Source: SZUA-1377 sp964622255
GTDB taxonomy: Bacteria; Campylobacterota; Campylobacteria; Campylobacterales; QNZT01
Assembly: GCA_964622255.1 (NCBI GenBank)
Contig: CAZUPK010000086.1
Location: forward strand, 1-24,032
Direction: 5' to 3'
DNA length: 24,032 bases
This document shows positions 8,288 to 15,482 of the stretch, piece by piece (the stretch's first letter is position 1; every line of letters starts with the position of its first letter). The notes under the pieces are model-generated. The model ran no database searches, was not told where the DNA came from, and saw only the letters and a list, made by a program, of their open reading frames with translations. A program made the position numbers and the translations under genes.

Positions 8288-8401
8288 CTAATCTCCAAAT
8301 ACACTAAACAGACTCTGCCAAGCTATAACACCTAAACTTGCAAAAAGGAGTAAAAAACCCAAAAATTTAAAATATGCCTTTTCTAAAATATCATTATTCA
8401 T
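8288..8401 (-). CDS. 37-residue single-pass membrane peptide
   Basis: A short gene encoding a 37-residue peptide (starting MNNDILEKAYFKFLGFLLL). One hydrophobic helix (about residues 13-30) makes it a probable inner-membrane microprotein. Three observations support it as real. Its ATG overlaps the TGA of the upstream gene in the classic ATGA arrangement; its stop abuts the XpaC-like start; and GGGAGAG lies about 11 nt upstream. It has no homologue I recognise. It may be an accessory subunit of the XpaC/TelA membrane assembly; this is inferred from position only. Confidence 0.7.
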   Translation of the reverse strand: MNNDILEKAYFKFLGFLLLFASLGVIAWQSLFSVFGD

Positions 8402-9600
8402 CTATATATCACTCTCCCTTTTTTAAAACTTTTGCCAAAGATATCCCTATCCCCACTCTTTACAAAACTTTTTTCAAAGCCATCTTCGCAGTAAAAAACT
8501 TCCAAACCCTCAAACCTAAACCATTTTATTCTACTTTTCATATCAAAATCAAGAAGTCTTTTATCCTTTAAAAGTTTTACCATAACTTTGTAGGCTAAAA
8601 ATGCAGGATATTTCCTATTTTCAACCTGTGAATAAAGACCATATCCATGAGCTACTAACTGATGCCAATAAACTCTTTCCACTTTCCTTGATGCAAGTGC
8701 TATTAGATGATATGCCACCATAAAATCGGCATAATCTTCCAAACTGACACACTCTTTTTCACTTGTTGGTGAATATGGAGCAGTTGCTTTTATCGGCCAG
8801 TTAGTTTCTGTTACATAGATAACATCGGCACTTTTGGGACTTAACTTTACCATAGTCCATAAAAGTTCTATCTTTTTACAAAGATCAAAACCAGCTTGAG
8901 TATTAAAAGGACTTCCTCTTCTATCTACATATAAAAGTGTAGAAAACCTATCATAATAGACTTTATAAAAGTTAAACAAACTTCTTAAGCTAAAATGATA
9001 CTCAAAATCTATCACAGATGAGCCTATCAAAACCCTATTACAAAAACTTTCATCTCTAACACTTTTAACTACTTCAAAAAATTTCAAATACTCATCTACT
9101 GAGTAAAACTCCCACTTTTTTCTGTTTATCGTAGTTCCCACTTGAAACTCTTTTATACTTTTAAAACTTTTAAATATCTTTTTTACATCCTCTTTTAAAA
9201 GCTGATGATTTTCTATGTGAGTTCTACTTTGCATAAGATTTATAAGCACCTCATACTCACTAAAACTATCTACATACTCTTTATACTCACCTAATCTATC
9301 CATCTGCCACATAGGAAATCTTACAAGTATCCTTTTTACTCCAAGCTCTTTTAAAAGCTCTTTTTCATTTTCTATGCTATTTTCGAGATTTACACTCATA
9401 CAAAATATATACTTTTTATCACCATCTTTTTTCGAGTTAAAAAGTTTTAAGATATATGCTAAAAATATAAATGGAAAGATAAAGATATTAAAAAAAAATA
9501 GTTTTAAGTGAGAAAAGAGAGACTTTTTACAAATCTCCCTTTTTTTATTTTTATCCTTTATGATATGGGGTTGATTTGAGTAACTATCCCAATTTGTCAT
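8398..9600 (-). CDS. Membrane-anchored glycoside-hydrolase-like protein
   Basis: A 400-residue protein with a basic N-terminus and one hydrophobic segment (about residues 34-53). It is likely anchored in the inner membrane with the main domain outside. The rest looks like a TIM-barrel glycosidase of clan A: alternating strand/helix pattern and a VTETNWP motif around E265 resembling the nucleophile region (TE.GWP) of such enzymes. The equivalent of the usual acid/base strand reads EFQVGTTINRKKW, lacking the typical N-E pair, so catalytic ability is uncertain. The start is 5 bp after the OmpA-like gene with no clear Shine-Dalgarno, suggesting coupling. Substrate is unknown; an envelope polysaccharide is a guess. 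Confidence 0.55.
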   Translation of the reverse strand: MTNWDSYSNQPHIIKDKNKKREICKKSLFSHLKLFFFNIFIFPFIFLAYILKLFNSKKDGDKKYIFCMSVNLENSIENEKELLKELGVKRILVRFPMWQMDRLGEYKEYVDSFSEYEVLINLMQSRTHIENHQLLKEDVKKIFKSFKSIKEFQVGTTINRKKWEFYSVDEYLKFFEVVKSVRDESFCNRVLIGSSVIDFEYHFSLRSLFNFYKVYYDRFSTLLYVDRRGSPFNTQAGFDLCKKIELLWTMVKLSPKSADVIYVTETNWPIKATAPYSPTSEKECVSLEDYADFMVAYHLIALASRKVERVYWHQLVAHGYGLYSQVENRKYPAFLAYKVMVKLLKDKRLLDFDMKSRIKWFRFEGLEVFYCEDGFEKSFVKSGDRDIFGKSFKKGRVIYR

Positions 9601-9605
9601 AAAAT

Positions 9606-10337
9606 TTATCTACATTGATCTACAACAGCTTGTTGATTTGGATATAAATAAATTTCTACTCTCCTATTTAATGCCATATTTTGGGCAGTTGTATTTGGAA
9701 CTAAAGATTTATTGTATGAGCATCCCTTTGCAAAAACTTTATTTGGGATTCCACTACCTTTAATCATACTTGCCACATTTCTAGCTCTTTGGTGTGAAAG
9801 ATTTAAGTTATACTCATAACTTCCTCTATTATCAGTATGTCCTACAACTTGAACTATGGTTTGAGGATATCTTTGTAGTATAGAGCTTACTCTTGCTATT
9901 TTATCACTTGCACTAGGTGTTGGATAGGCAGAATTTGTCTCAAACATCATTTTATCCCTAAAAGTTATCTGAACATAGTTTACCCTTTTTGAAACTATTA
10001 TATCTTTGTTTGGATTTAGTTGGGCATTTGGCGAATTATCTACATTTGTATCAAGAGCATTTGCCATCTCTGCTGCTTGTCTATCTAAACTATATCCATA
10101 AGCCGCACCGACTCCAGCACCCAAAACTGCTCCTTGAAGTATATGTTTTCCTCTATGACTTTTTCCAGATGTTATACCACCTAAAACTGCTCCTGCTATT
10201 GCTCCATATATCGCACCTGTTTTAGTATTTTGTCCTGCTGGGACATTTAAGCTTGGATTGTTATAACCCGCTGGTGTGCAACCTGCAAAAAAAGCCACTA
10301 TTAGCATAGCTACTACCAACTTTTTATATTTTTTCAT
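9606..10337 (-). CDS. OmpA-family lipoprotein with glycine-zipper segment
   Basis: A 243-residue outer-membrane lipoprotein. It has a lipobox (FFAGC, lipidated C20), then a glycine-zipper segment (about residues 42-87: GAIYGAIAGAVLGGITSG and a second GAVLGAGVGAAYG). The C-terminal OmpA-like peptidoglycan-binding domain (about 125-232) carries VVGHTDNRGSYEYNLNLSHQRA and a final NRRVEIYL. It resembles YiaD-type proteins and should link the outer membrane to peptidoglycan. AAGGAG is 7 nt upstream of the start. It is first in a run of closely spaced minus-strand genes through to 3968, so it probably leads that operon. Confidence 0.9.
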   Translation of the reverse strand: MKKYKKLVVAMLIVAFFAGCTPAGYNNPSLNVPAGQNTKTGAIYGAIAGAVLGGITSGKSHRGKHILQGAVLGAGVGAAYGYSLDRQAAEMANALDTNVDNSPNAQLNPNKDIIVSKRVNYVQITFRDKMMFETNSAYPTPSASDKIARVSSILQRYPQTIVQVVGHTDNRGSYEYNLNLSHQRARNVASMIKGSGIPNKVFAKGCSYNKSLVPNTTAQNMALNRRVEIYLYPNQQAVVDQCR

Positions 10338-10363
10338 AAAATCTCCTTATACAATTTTTATGC

Positions 10364-10392
10364 ATTATACACAGTTAATGTAAATTTTTTGT
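10364..10392 (-). promoter_or_regulatory. Promoter of the OmpA lipoprotein operon
   Basis: TATAAT at 10364-10369 on the minus strand, preceded by TGTG, which resembles an extended -10. The upstream region is A/T-rich without a good -35 hexamer. It lies 26 bp from the start codon and back-to-back with the ffh promoter. Confidence 0.6.
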
Positions 10393-10417
10393 AAACTAAG
10401 CAATCTTTATGTAAAAT
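10389..10417 (+). promoter_or_regulatory. Sigma70-like promoter of ffh
   Basis: TTGTAA (10389-10394), a 17 bp spacer and TAAAAT (10412-10417) on the plus strand. Transcripts would start near GCAGGAG around 10419-10424, at the beginning of the leader element shared with rpsP. Confidence 0.6.
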
Positions 10418-10418
10418 C

Positions 10419-10463
10419 GCAGGAGTTACAAAGTCCTCTGAAAACATTCATAGTTTATCAGAT
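10419..10463 (+). promoter_or_regulatory. Repeated leader element upstream of ffh
   Basis: The core CTGAAAACATTCATAG plus TTTATCAGAT (10438-10463) matches 25 of 26 bases of the leader of rpsP (11891-11916). Both are preceded by GCAG 16-20 bases earlier. It ends 19 bases before the Shine-Dalgarno of ffh. It is not coding, because ffh starts at 10498. It may be a protein-binding RNA structure or a DNA operator. Confidence 0.6.
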
Positions 10464-10497
10464 GGTTCTATTAATTATTAATGAGGAGAAACAAGCC

Positions 10498-11838
10498 GTG
10501 TTTACAACCTTAATAGAGTCATTTAAATCCGTTACAAACAAGATAAGATTTGCAGATGATGAAAAGTCGCTGAAAAAAGCACTTGATAGCTTAAAAAAAT
10601 CGTTATTAAAAGCTGATGTTCATTATAAAGTTGTAAGAGAACTTATAAAAACAGTTGAACTTGAAACAAAAAGAGCAGGTATAGGAAAAGAAAATTTTTT
10701 AAAAAGTCTAAAAAGCAATTTAACCGCTATATTAACCGCACACGGCAATCAAGGGTTTGTCTTTACTTCTAGGCCTCCTACGGTTGTTTTAATGGCAGGA
10801 CTTCAAGGTAGTGGTAAAACTACCACAGCTATAAAATTAGCCACTCATATAAAGGAGAAAAAGAAAAAAGTCTTAGTAGCCGCTTGTGACCTTCAAAGAC
10901 TTGCGGCGATTGAACAGCTAAAACAACTAAGTGAGCAATATGAGATAGATCTTTTTTATAATGAAGATGAAAAAGACTCTATAAAGGTTGCAAAAGATGC
11001 TTTAAAAAAAGCAAAAGATGAACTTTATGATGTTTTGATAGTAGATACCGCCGGTCGTTTAGCTATAAACAAAGAGCTTATGGATGAGATAAAAGCGATA
11101 GCAGATGCTATAAATCCGGATGAAATATTCTATGTAGCAGACTCACTAACCGGACAAGATGCTGTTAGAACAGCTTCTACTTTTAATGATTATTTGAGTA
11201 TAACAGGTATCATCTTAACAAAATATGATGGTGATAGTAAAGGTGGAGTTGCTCTTGGCATTGCTCATCAGTTAAAAATACCTTTGAGATTTATAGGAAC
11301 GGGCGAAAAAGCTGGAGATTTTGAACCATTTTTACCAGATAGAATAGTTGGAAGGCTTATGGGAGAGGGAGATCTTATATCTCTTGCAGAAAAAACATCA
11401 AATATTATAGATGAGAAAAAAGCAAAAAAATTAACTAGCAAGATAAAAAAAGGACAATTTAACTTCAACGATTTTTTAGAGCAGTTAGAAAGTATGAAAA
11501 AACTTGGTAATTTAAAAAATATTATGAGTATGATACCGGGTATGAGTGGAATAGCTGGAAAGTTAAAAGATATGGATTTTGAAAACTCCACAGAGATAAG
11601 AAAAATTAAAGCAATGATAAGCTCTATGACAAAAAAAGAGAGAGAAAATCCGGATCTTTTAAACAACAGTAGAAAAAGAAGGATAGCCCAAGGTGCTGGT
11701 CTTAGTCAGTTGGAGGTAAATAGATTTTTAAAACAGTTTAAAAATGCAGCTAAGATGGCTAAAAAATTTTCTGGTAAAAAGGGTATGCAAAACTTACAAA
11801 GCCTTTTAAATCAACAAAATATACAGATTCCAAGATGA
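10498..11838 (+). CDS. ffh: Signal recognition particle GTPase Ffh
   Basis: A 446-residue protein, normal for Ffh. It binds 4.5S RNA and signal sequences and delivers ribosomes to FtsY at the inner membrane. The N domain covers about residues 1-90. The GTPase has P-loop GLQGSGKTT (101-109), VDTAGR and TKYDGD. The Met-rich M domain follows, with GMSGIAGKLKDM and the RNA-binding RKRRIAQGAGLS motif. I chose GTG 10498 because GAGGAG lies 9 nt upstream and the family begins MFTTL..; an in-frame ATG at 10462 would lie inside the shared leader element. It heads the SRP/ribosome block. Confidence 0.97.
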   Translation: MFTTLIESFKSVTNKIRFADDEKSLKKALDSLKKSLLKADVHYKVVRELIKTVELETKRAGIGKENFLKSLKSNLTAILTAHGNQGFVFTSRPPTVVLMAGLQGSGKTTTAIKLATHIKEKKKKVLVAACDLQRLAAIEQLKQLSEQYEIDLFYNEDEKDSIKVAKDALKKAKDELYDVLIVDTAGRLAINKELMDEIKAIADAINPDEIFYVADSLTGQDAVRTASTFNDYLSITGIILTKYDGDSKGGVALGIAHQLKIPLRFIGTGEKAGDFEPFLPDRIVGRLMGEGDLISLAEKTSNIIDEKKAKKLTSKIKKGQFNFNDFLEQLESMKKLGNLKNIMSMIPGMSGIAGKLKDMDFENSTEIRKIKAMISSMTKKERENPDLLNNSRKRRIAQGAGLSQLEVNRFLKQFKNAAKMAKKFSGKKGMQNLQSLLNQQNIQIPR

Positions 11839-11869
11839 TATAATAGTAGTTTAAGAATATTATTATATC
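11837..11869 (+). promoter_or_regulatory. AT-rich palindrome and likely promoter region before rpsP
   Basis: Arms GATATAATA (11837-11845) and TATTATATC (11861-11869) pair perfectly around a 15-base loop and start inside the ffh stop codon. TATAAT (11839-11844) or the right arm could serve as a -10. There is no T-tract, so I do not call it a terminator. Transcripts starting just downstream would begin at GCAGAAC, like the ffh leader. Confidence 0.4.
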
Positions 11870-11872
11870 ATC

Positions 11873-11916
11873 GCAGAACAACAGAGCCACCTGAAAACAT
11901 TCATAGTTTATTAGAT
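11873..11916 (+). promoter_or_regulatory. Repeated leader element upstream of rpsP
   Basis: Second copy of the ffh leader element: CTGAAAACATTCATAG followed by TTTATTAGAT (11891-11916), one base different from 10438-10463. GCAG at 11873-11876 precedes it as in the other copy. Downstream are AT-rich bases, GGAGG (11927-11931) and the real Shine-Dalgarno AGGAGAG before rpsP. Confidence 0.6.
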
Positions 11917-11965
11917 ATGGTTTATTAGGAGGTTCAGTCAACTTTAAATAACATTAGGAGAGTGA

Positions 11966-12196
11966 ATGGCAACAGTTGTTAGACTAACAAGAATGGGTAG
12001 AAAAAAGAGACCTTTCTACAGAATAGTAGTTACAGATAGTAGAAAAAGAAGAGATGGTGGATGGATAGAAAGTATAGGCTACTACGATCCGCTAACAGAA
12101 CCTGAAACTATCAGAGTAGATGAGGATAGACTTAACTACTGGATGAGTGTTGGTGCAAACTTAAGCGACAGGGTTAAAAGAATAACTGGCAAATAA
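11966..12196 (+). CDS. rpsP: 30S ribosomal protein S16
   Basis: A 76-residue S16 protein of the small ribosomal subunit. The N-terminal signature is intact (MATVVRLTRMGRKKRPFYRI), followed by VVTDSRKRRDGGWIESIGYYDP and the C-terminal DRLNYWMSVGA. AGGAGAG precedes ATG at the right distance. It is followed after 1 bp by the KH-domain gene. Same position as in Campylobacter (ffh, rpsP, KH, rimM, trmD, rplS). Confidence 0.98.
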   Translation: MATVVRLTRMGRKKRPFYRIVVTDSRKRRDGGWIESIGYYDPLTEPETIRVDEDRLNYWMSVGANLSDRVKRITGK

Positions 12197-12197
12197 G

Positions 12198-12440
12198 ATG
12201 GCAGAAAAATTTATCCTAGAGTTTGCAAAACTTATTGCTGACTATCCGGGTGAGATAGAGATAACTAGAAGAGATGTGGATAAAAGTTTTTCAGAGATAG
12301 AGATAAGGGCAAACAAGAGTGATACTGGAAAGCTTATCGGAAGAGACGGTAAGATGATAAGCTCACTTAAGACTATCATAACTGGTTGCAAAGCAAAAGA
12401 AAATAGAAGTTATAGAGTTACTATAAAAGCTTATGAATAA
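12198..12440 (+). CDS. khpA: KH-domain RNA-binding protein (KhpA-like)
   Basis: An 80-residue protein formed by one type II-like KH domain. The GxxG loop is in GKLIGRDGKMISSLK (about residues 44-58). Small KH proteins of this family bind RNA and in Gram-positives act with KhpB/Jag in cell growth; in Campylobacterota the gene sits invariably between rpsP and rimM. It overlaps rimM by 8 bp, indicating coupled expression. Confidence 0.88.
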   Translation: MAEKFILEFAKLIADYPGEIEITRRDVDKSFSEIEIRANKSDTGKLIGRDGKMISSLKTIITGCKAKENRSYRVTIKAYE

Positions 12441-12960
12441 CTTGCTAACTATCGCAACCATCGGTAGAGTGGTTGGTTTGAAAGGTGAAGTAAAGCTTCA
12501 TCTTCATACCGACTTTGACTCACAGTTTAAAAGAGGTGCTACCTTCACTACAAGTAAAAATCGAAAACTTATCATAGAAAAATTTGATAAAAACAAATCG
12601 ATAGTAAAATTTTTGGGTATTTCAACCAGAGAAGATGCCCAAAAACTCACAAATCAAACTATTTCAACAACTATAAAGGAGAGTCGAAAAAGTTGTGAAC
12701 TAAATGATGATGAATACTTTTGGTTTGATATTATCGGTTGTAAAGTGGTAGATGATGGTAAAACTTTAGGTATAGTTAAAGACATACAAAGACTAACAGC
12801 AAATGACTACTTAGAGGTTAAAACTTCAAAAGAGTTTCAACATATTGTAAAAACTTTTCTTGTTCCCTACATAAAAGATGTTTATATACAAAAGGTGGAT
12901 ATAGAAAATAAAATCATATATACTAAAGATTCCTATTCGCTTTTAGAAATCCTATTATGA
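12433..12960 (+). CDS. rimM: 16S rRNA processing / 30S maturation protein RimM
   Basis: A 175-residue RimM. The N-terminal barrel shows IGRVVGLKGEVKLHLHTD (about residues 10-27), and the C-terminal PRC-like barrel shows DEYFWFDIIGCKV, FLVPYIKDVY and a VDIENKIIY end. RimM binds S19 and helps assemble the 30S head. ATG overlaps the KH gene's end by 8 bp. The 3' end overlaps trmD by ATGA. Length fits the family. Confidence 0.95.
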   Translation: MNNLLTIATIGRVVGLKGEVKLHLHTDFDSQFKRGATFTTSKNRKLIIEKFDKNKSIVKFLGISTREDAQKLTNQTISTTIKESRKSCELNDDEYFWFDIIGCKVVDDGKTLGIVKDIQRLTANDYLEVKTSKEFQHIVKTFLVPYIKDVYIQKVDIENKIIYTKDSYSLLEILL

Positions 12961-13649
12961 AGTTTACATTTGTAACCCTTTTTAGGAAGTTAATGGAGTG
13001 TTACTTTAAAGATAGTATCTTAAAAAGGGCTATTGATAAAAAGTTAATAGAGATAGAGTTTAAAAATCCAAGAGAGTTTACAACCTATAAACATAATAAG
13101 GTTGATGAGTATATGATAGGTGGTGGTGCTGGACTTACTCTACTTCCTCAACCTTTAAGCGATACTTTAAAGAATATAAAAAAAAGTTCTTCAAAAGCTC
13201 ACATCATCTTTGTAACTCCAGCAGGAAAGCCATTTAGGCAAAATGATGCAAAAAGACTCTCAAAAAAGAAACATATAGTTTTAGTTAGTGGAAGATATGA
13301 GGGATTTGATGAAAGAGTTATAGAAATGATGGCTGATGAAGTCTTTAGTATAGGGGATTTTATATTAACTGGAGGAGAACTTCCGAGCCTTTGTATATGT
13401 GATAGTATCTCCAGGCAGATAGATGGAGTTTTAGGAAATAGTAAGAGTTTAGAAGGAGAGAGTTATGAAAACAGCCTTTTAGAAGCTCCAAATTTTACAA
13501 AGCCAAATATTTTTGAAAAAAATGAAGTCATTAAAGAATTTTTAAAGGGAAATCATAGTAAAATCCACCACTTAAAAAAAAAGCTGTCTTTGGCTAAAAC
13601 AAAATTTTTTAGACCAGATATCTATAAAAAGATAAAAAATAAAGTTTAA
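12957..13649 (+). CDS. trmD: tRNA (guanine-N1)-methyltransferase TrmD
   Basis: A 230-residue SPOUT methyltransferase that makes m1G37 in tRNAs, using S-adenosylmethionine bound in a trefoil knot. Key motifs are all visible: VDEYMIGGGAGL, VTPAGKPF, SGRYEGFDERV (active site) and SIGDFILTGGELP (knot). The C-terminal domain carries GNSKSLEGESY and the basic tail. The start overlaps the rimM stop by 4 bp. Length is normal for Campylobacterota. Confidence 0.97.
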   Translation: MKFTFVTLFRKLMECYFKDSILKRAIDKKLIEIEFKNPREFTTYKHNKVDEYMIGGGAGLTLLPQPLSDTLKNIKKSSSKAHIIFVTPAGKPFRQNDAKRLSKKKHIVLVSGRYEGFDERVIEMMADEVFSIGDFILTGGELPSLCICDSISRQIDGVLGNSKSLEGESYENSLLEAPNFTKPNIFEKNEVIKEFLKGNHSKIHHLKKKLSLAKTKFFRPDIYKKIKNKV

Positions 13650-13662
13650 ATGAGGAAAAACA

Positions 13663-14019
13663 ATGAGAAACAAGTATATAGAGGCTTTTGAGGCTAAACA
13701 GATTGAAGATAAAAATATCCCTGACTTTAGAGCGGGAGATACTTTAAGAGTAGCTGTTACTATCAAAGAGGGTGACAAAACAAGAGTTCAAAACTTCGAG
13801 GGTGTATGTATCGCAAGAAGAGGTCAAGGAACTGGTGAAACTTTCATAGTTAGAAAAATCGGTGCTAACTCTGTTGGTGTTGAGAGAATCTTCCCACTTT
13901 ACTCAGACTCAATAAATGAGATAAAAGTTCTAAGAAGAGGAAAAGTAAGAAGAGCAAAACTATTTTACTTAAGAGGTAGAAGAGGAAAAGCAGCAAGAAT
14001 CAAAGAGCTTAAAAAGTAA
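13663..14019 (+). CDS. rplS: 50S ribosomal protein L19
   Basis: A 118-residue L19, at the 30S-50S interface. It has FRAGDTLRVAVTIKEGDKTRVQNFEG (about residues 22-47), the GTGETFIVRKI core and LYYLRGRRGK-like end (LFYLRGRRGKAARIKE). GAGGAAA lies upstream of the ATG. It is the last gene of the block, with a terminator overlapping its stop codon. Confidence 0.98.
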   Translation: MRNKYIEAFEAKQIEDKNIPDFRAGDTLRVAVTIKEGDKTRVQNFEGVCIARRGQGTGETFIVRKIGANSVGVERIFPLYSDSINEIKVLRRGKVRRAKLFYLRGRRGKAARIKELKK

Positions 14020-14029
14020 GCTCTTTTTT
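14002..14029 (+). terminator. Rho-independent terminator after rplS
   Basis: Arms AAAGAGCTT (14002-14010) and AAGCTCTTT (14018-14026) pair perfectly around a 7-base loop. Six T follow the last C (14024-14029). The 5' arm lies in the last codons of rplS and the loop contains the stop codon. Confidence 0.85.
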
Positions 14030-14067
14030 GCTTTATCTTTAACAATATAGGTGAAGGAGATATAAGA

Positions 14068-15429
14068 TTAGTTACTTTCCCTTATAGTAATCTTTTTGTT
14101 TATCTTTCTTTTTTTCCTTAGGGCTTTTGTTAGATTTTCTTTGGCTATAAGCGAGTAAATCTTTGGAATATTGCTTTTATAAAACTCACATATTGGACTT
14201 TTACCATTTACTCTATATACAGGACAAGCTCCAGCACATACTACCTCATAGGGACACTTTTTACAATCCTCACTAAGTTCACCCCAATATTTCTTGCCTC
14301 TTTTTATAATCTTTTGTAAAGGCTCATCCTCAAAGATGTCTCCCAGAGGCTCACCTTTTCCAAAATGTGTATGACAAAAATAAACCTTTCCGTCAAGATA
14401 TATAGCTCCTCCAAATTTACCCATACCGCAAATATCTTTATCGGGATTATGGATAGTTAAATCACATTGATTATAAAGATTTGAAAATCTAAATCCATCC
14501 TCAATGCCATTTTTCATAATCTCAAATGAGATATCATAGTATCTATTTAACTTATCTATATCTAAAGGCTCCCCTTTTACATTTGTATATCTAAACGGAT
14601 AGCCCTTTTTTATCAAAAATCTTGTCAAAGCTCCAAGTCCCTCGATACTCTCATTTGTAACGGTAGTCGATATGGAAAATTTTACACCATTTTTTTCTAA
14701 CTTCTCTAAGTTTTCTATAATCTTTTTAAATGTTCCCTTTTGATTTATAAAAACCCTATTTCTATTATGAAACTCTCCAACTCCATCTAAAGAAACTCCA
14801 ACGGGTATATCATTTTGTTTTAAATATGAGATGATTTTTTCATTTAAGATGGTCATATTTGACAAACAAACTATACTTGCTACAACTTTTCTCTCCTCGA
14901 TAAGGTGCTTCCATCTTTTTACTATATCTTTCCAATAGTCAAATTTGGAAAATATCTCTCCACCTGAGAGCTTTAGATGTATCATAGATAGCTCTTTATC
15001 ATTTTCGATAGCCTCTATTAACTTATACTCTATTCTATCTAGCACCTCTTTACTCATAGTTTTATATGTATCAAGGGTGCTAACATAGCAATATTTACAT
15101 CTTAGATTGCATTTATCGGTCATATGTATCCAAAGATTTAAATGTTTTATCTTTTTTGTTTCTTTAGCTTTAGGACTCTTATCAAAATCTATCAAATCAA
15201 CCTCTCTTAGAGCTATCAAAAACTGCATAACTAACTTTTTATCTTTTTTTGAAAGTGCAACTAACTCTTCAACACTTTTTTTATCATCTATTTGATTAAA
15301 AAGTTCCAACTGCTCCTTTAAAACTATTCTCATACTATATTTTAAAGATGGATCTAAGATAGCATAAAATCTATCATCGACTTTTACACTTATAGCTTTT
15401 TTATTTCTTTTTACTACCATTTTTTTCAT
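14068..15429 (-). CDS. Radical SAM/SPASM protein with N-terminal RRE-like (PqqD-type) domain
   Basis: A 453-residue radical SAM enzyme. About residues 10-85 resemble a PqqD-like peptide-recognition (RRE) winged helix. The core [4Fe-4S] motif CNLRCKYC is at 107-114, followed by KLSGGEIF and a TIM-barrel pattern. The C-terminal SPASM region has CGMGKFGG, VYFCHTHFGKG and CKKCPYEVVCAGACPVYR plus CEFYK, enough Cys for two auxiliary clusters. Such enzymes mature peptides or proteins by forming crosslinks or other modifications. I prefer ATG 15429 to ATG 15468 because AAAGAG precedes it while nothing precedes the earlier one. Last gene of the adhesin operon; the large Cys-rich protein is its most likely substrate (inference). 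Confidence 0.85.
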   Translation of the reverse strand: MKKMVVKRNKKAISVKVDDRFYAILDPSLKYSMRIVLKEQLELFNQIDDKKSVEELVALSKKDKKLVMQFLIALREVDLIDFDKSPKAKETKKIKHLNLWIHMTDKCNLRCKYCYVSTLDTYKTMSKEVLDRIEYKLIEAIENDKELSMIHLKLSGGEIFSKFDYWKDIVKRWKHLIEERKVVASIVCLSNMTILNEKIISYLKQNDIPVGVSLDGVGEFHNRNRVFINQKGTFKKIIENLEKLEKNGVKFSISTTVTNESIEGLGALTRFLIKKGYPFRYTNVKGEPLDIDKLNRYYDISFEIMKNGIEDGFRFSNLYNQCDLTIHNPDKDICGMGKFGGAIYLDGKVYFCHTHFGKGEPLGDIFEDEPLQKIIKRGKKYWGELSEDCKKCPYEVVCAGACPVYRVNGKSPICEFYKSNIPKIYSLIAKENLTKALRKKRKINKKITIRESN

Positions 15430-15482
15430 TGTTTTCTCTTTGTTTAAATTTTTGTATAAAATCGACATTTTTTTAAATATTT

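Noticed and set aside
10462..10497. Longer Ffh start at ATG 10462
   Set aside because: It overlaps the leader element shared with rpsP, lacks a good Shine-Dalgarno, and the family's N-terminus begins at the GTG at 10498 preceded by GAGGAG.
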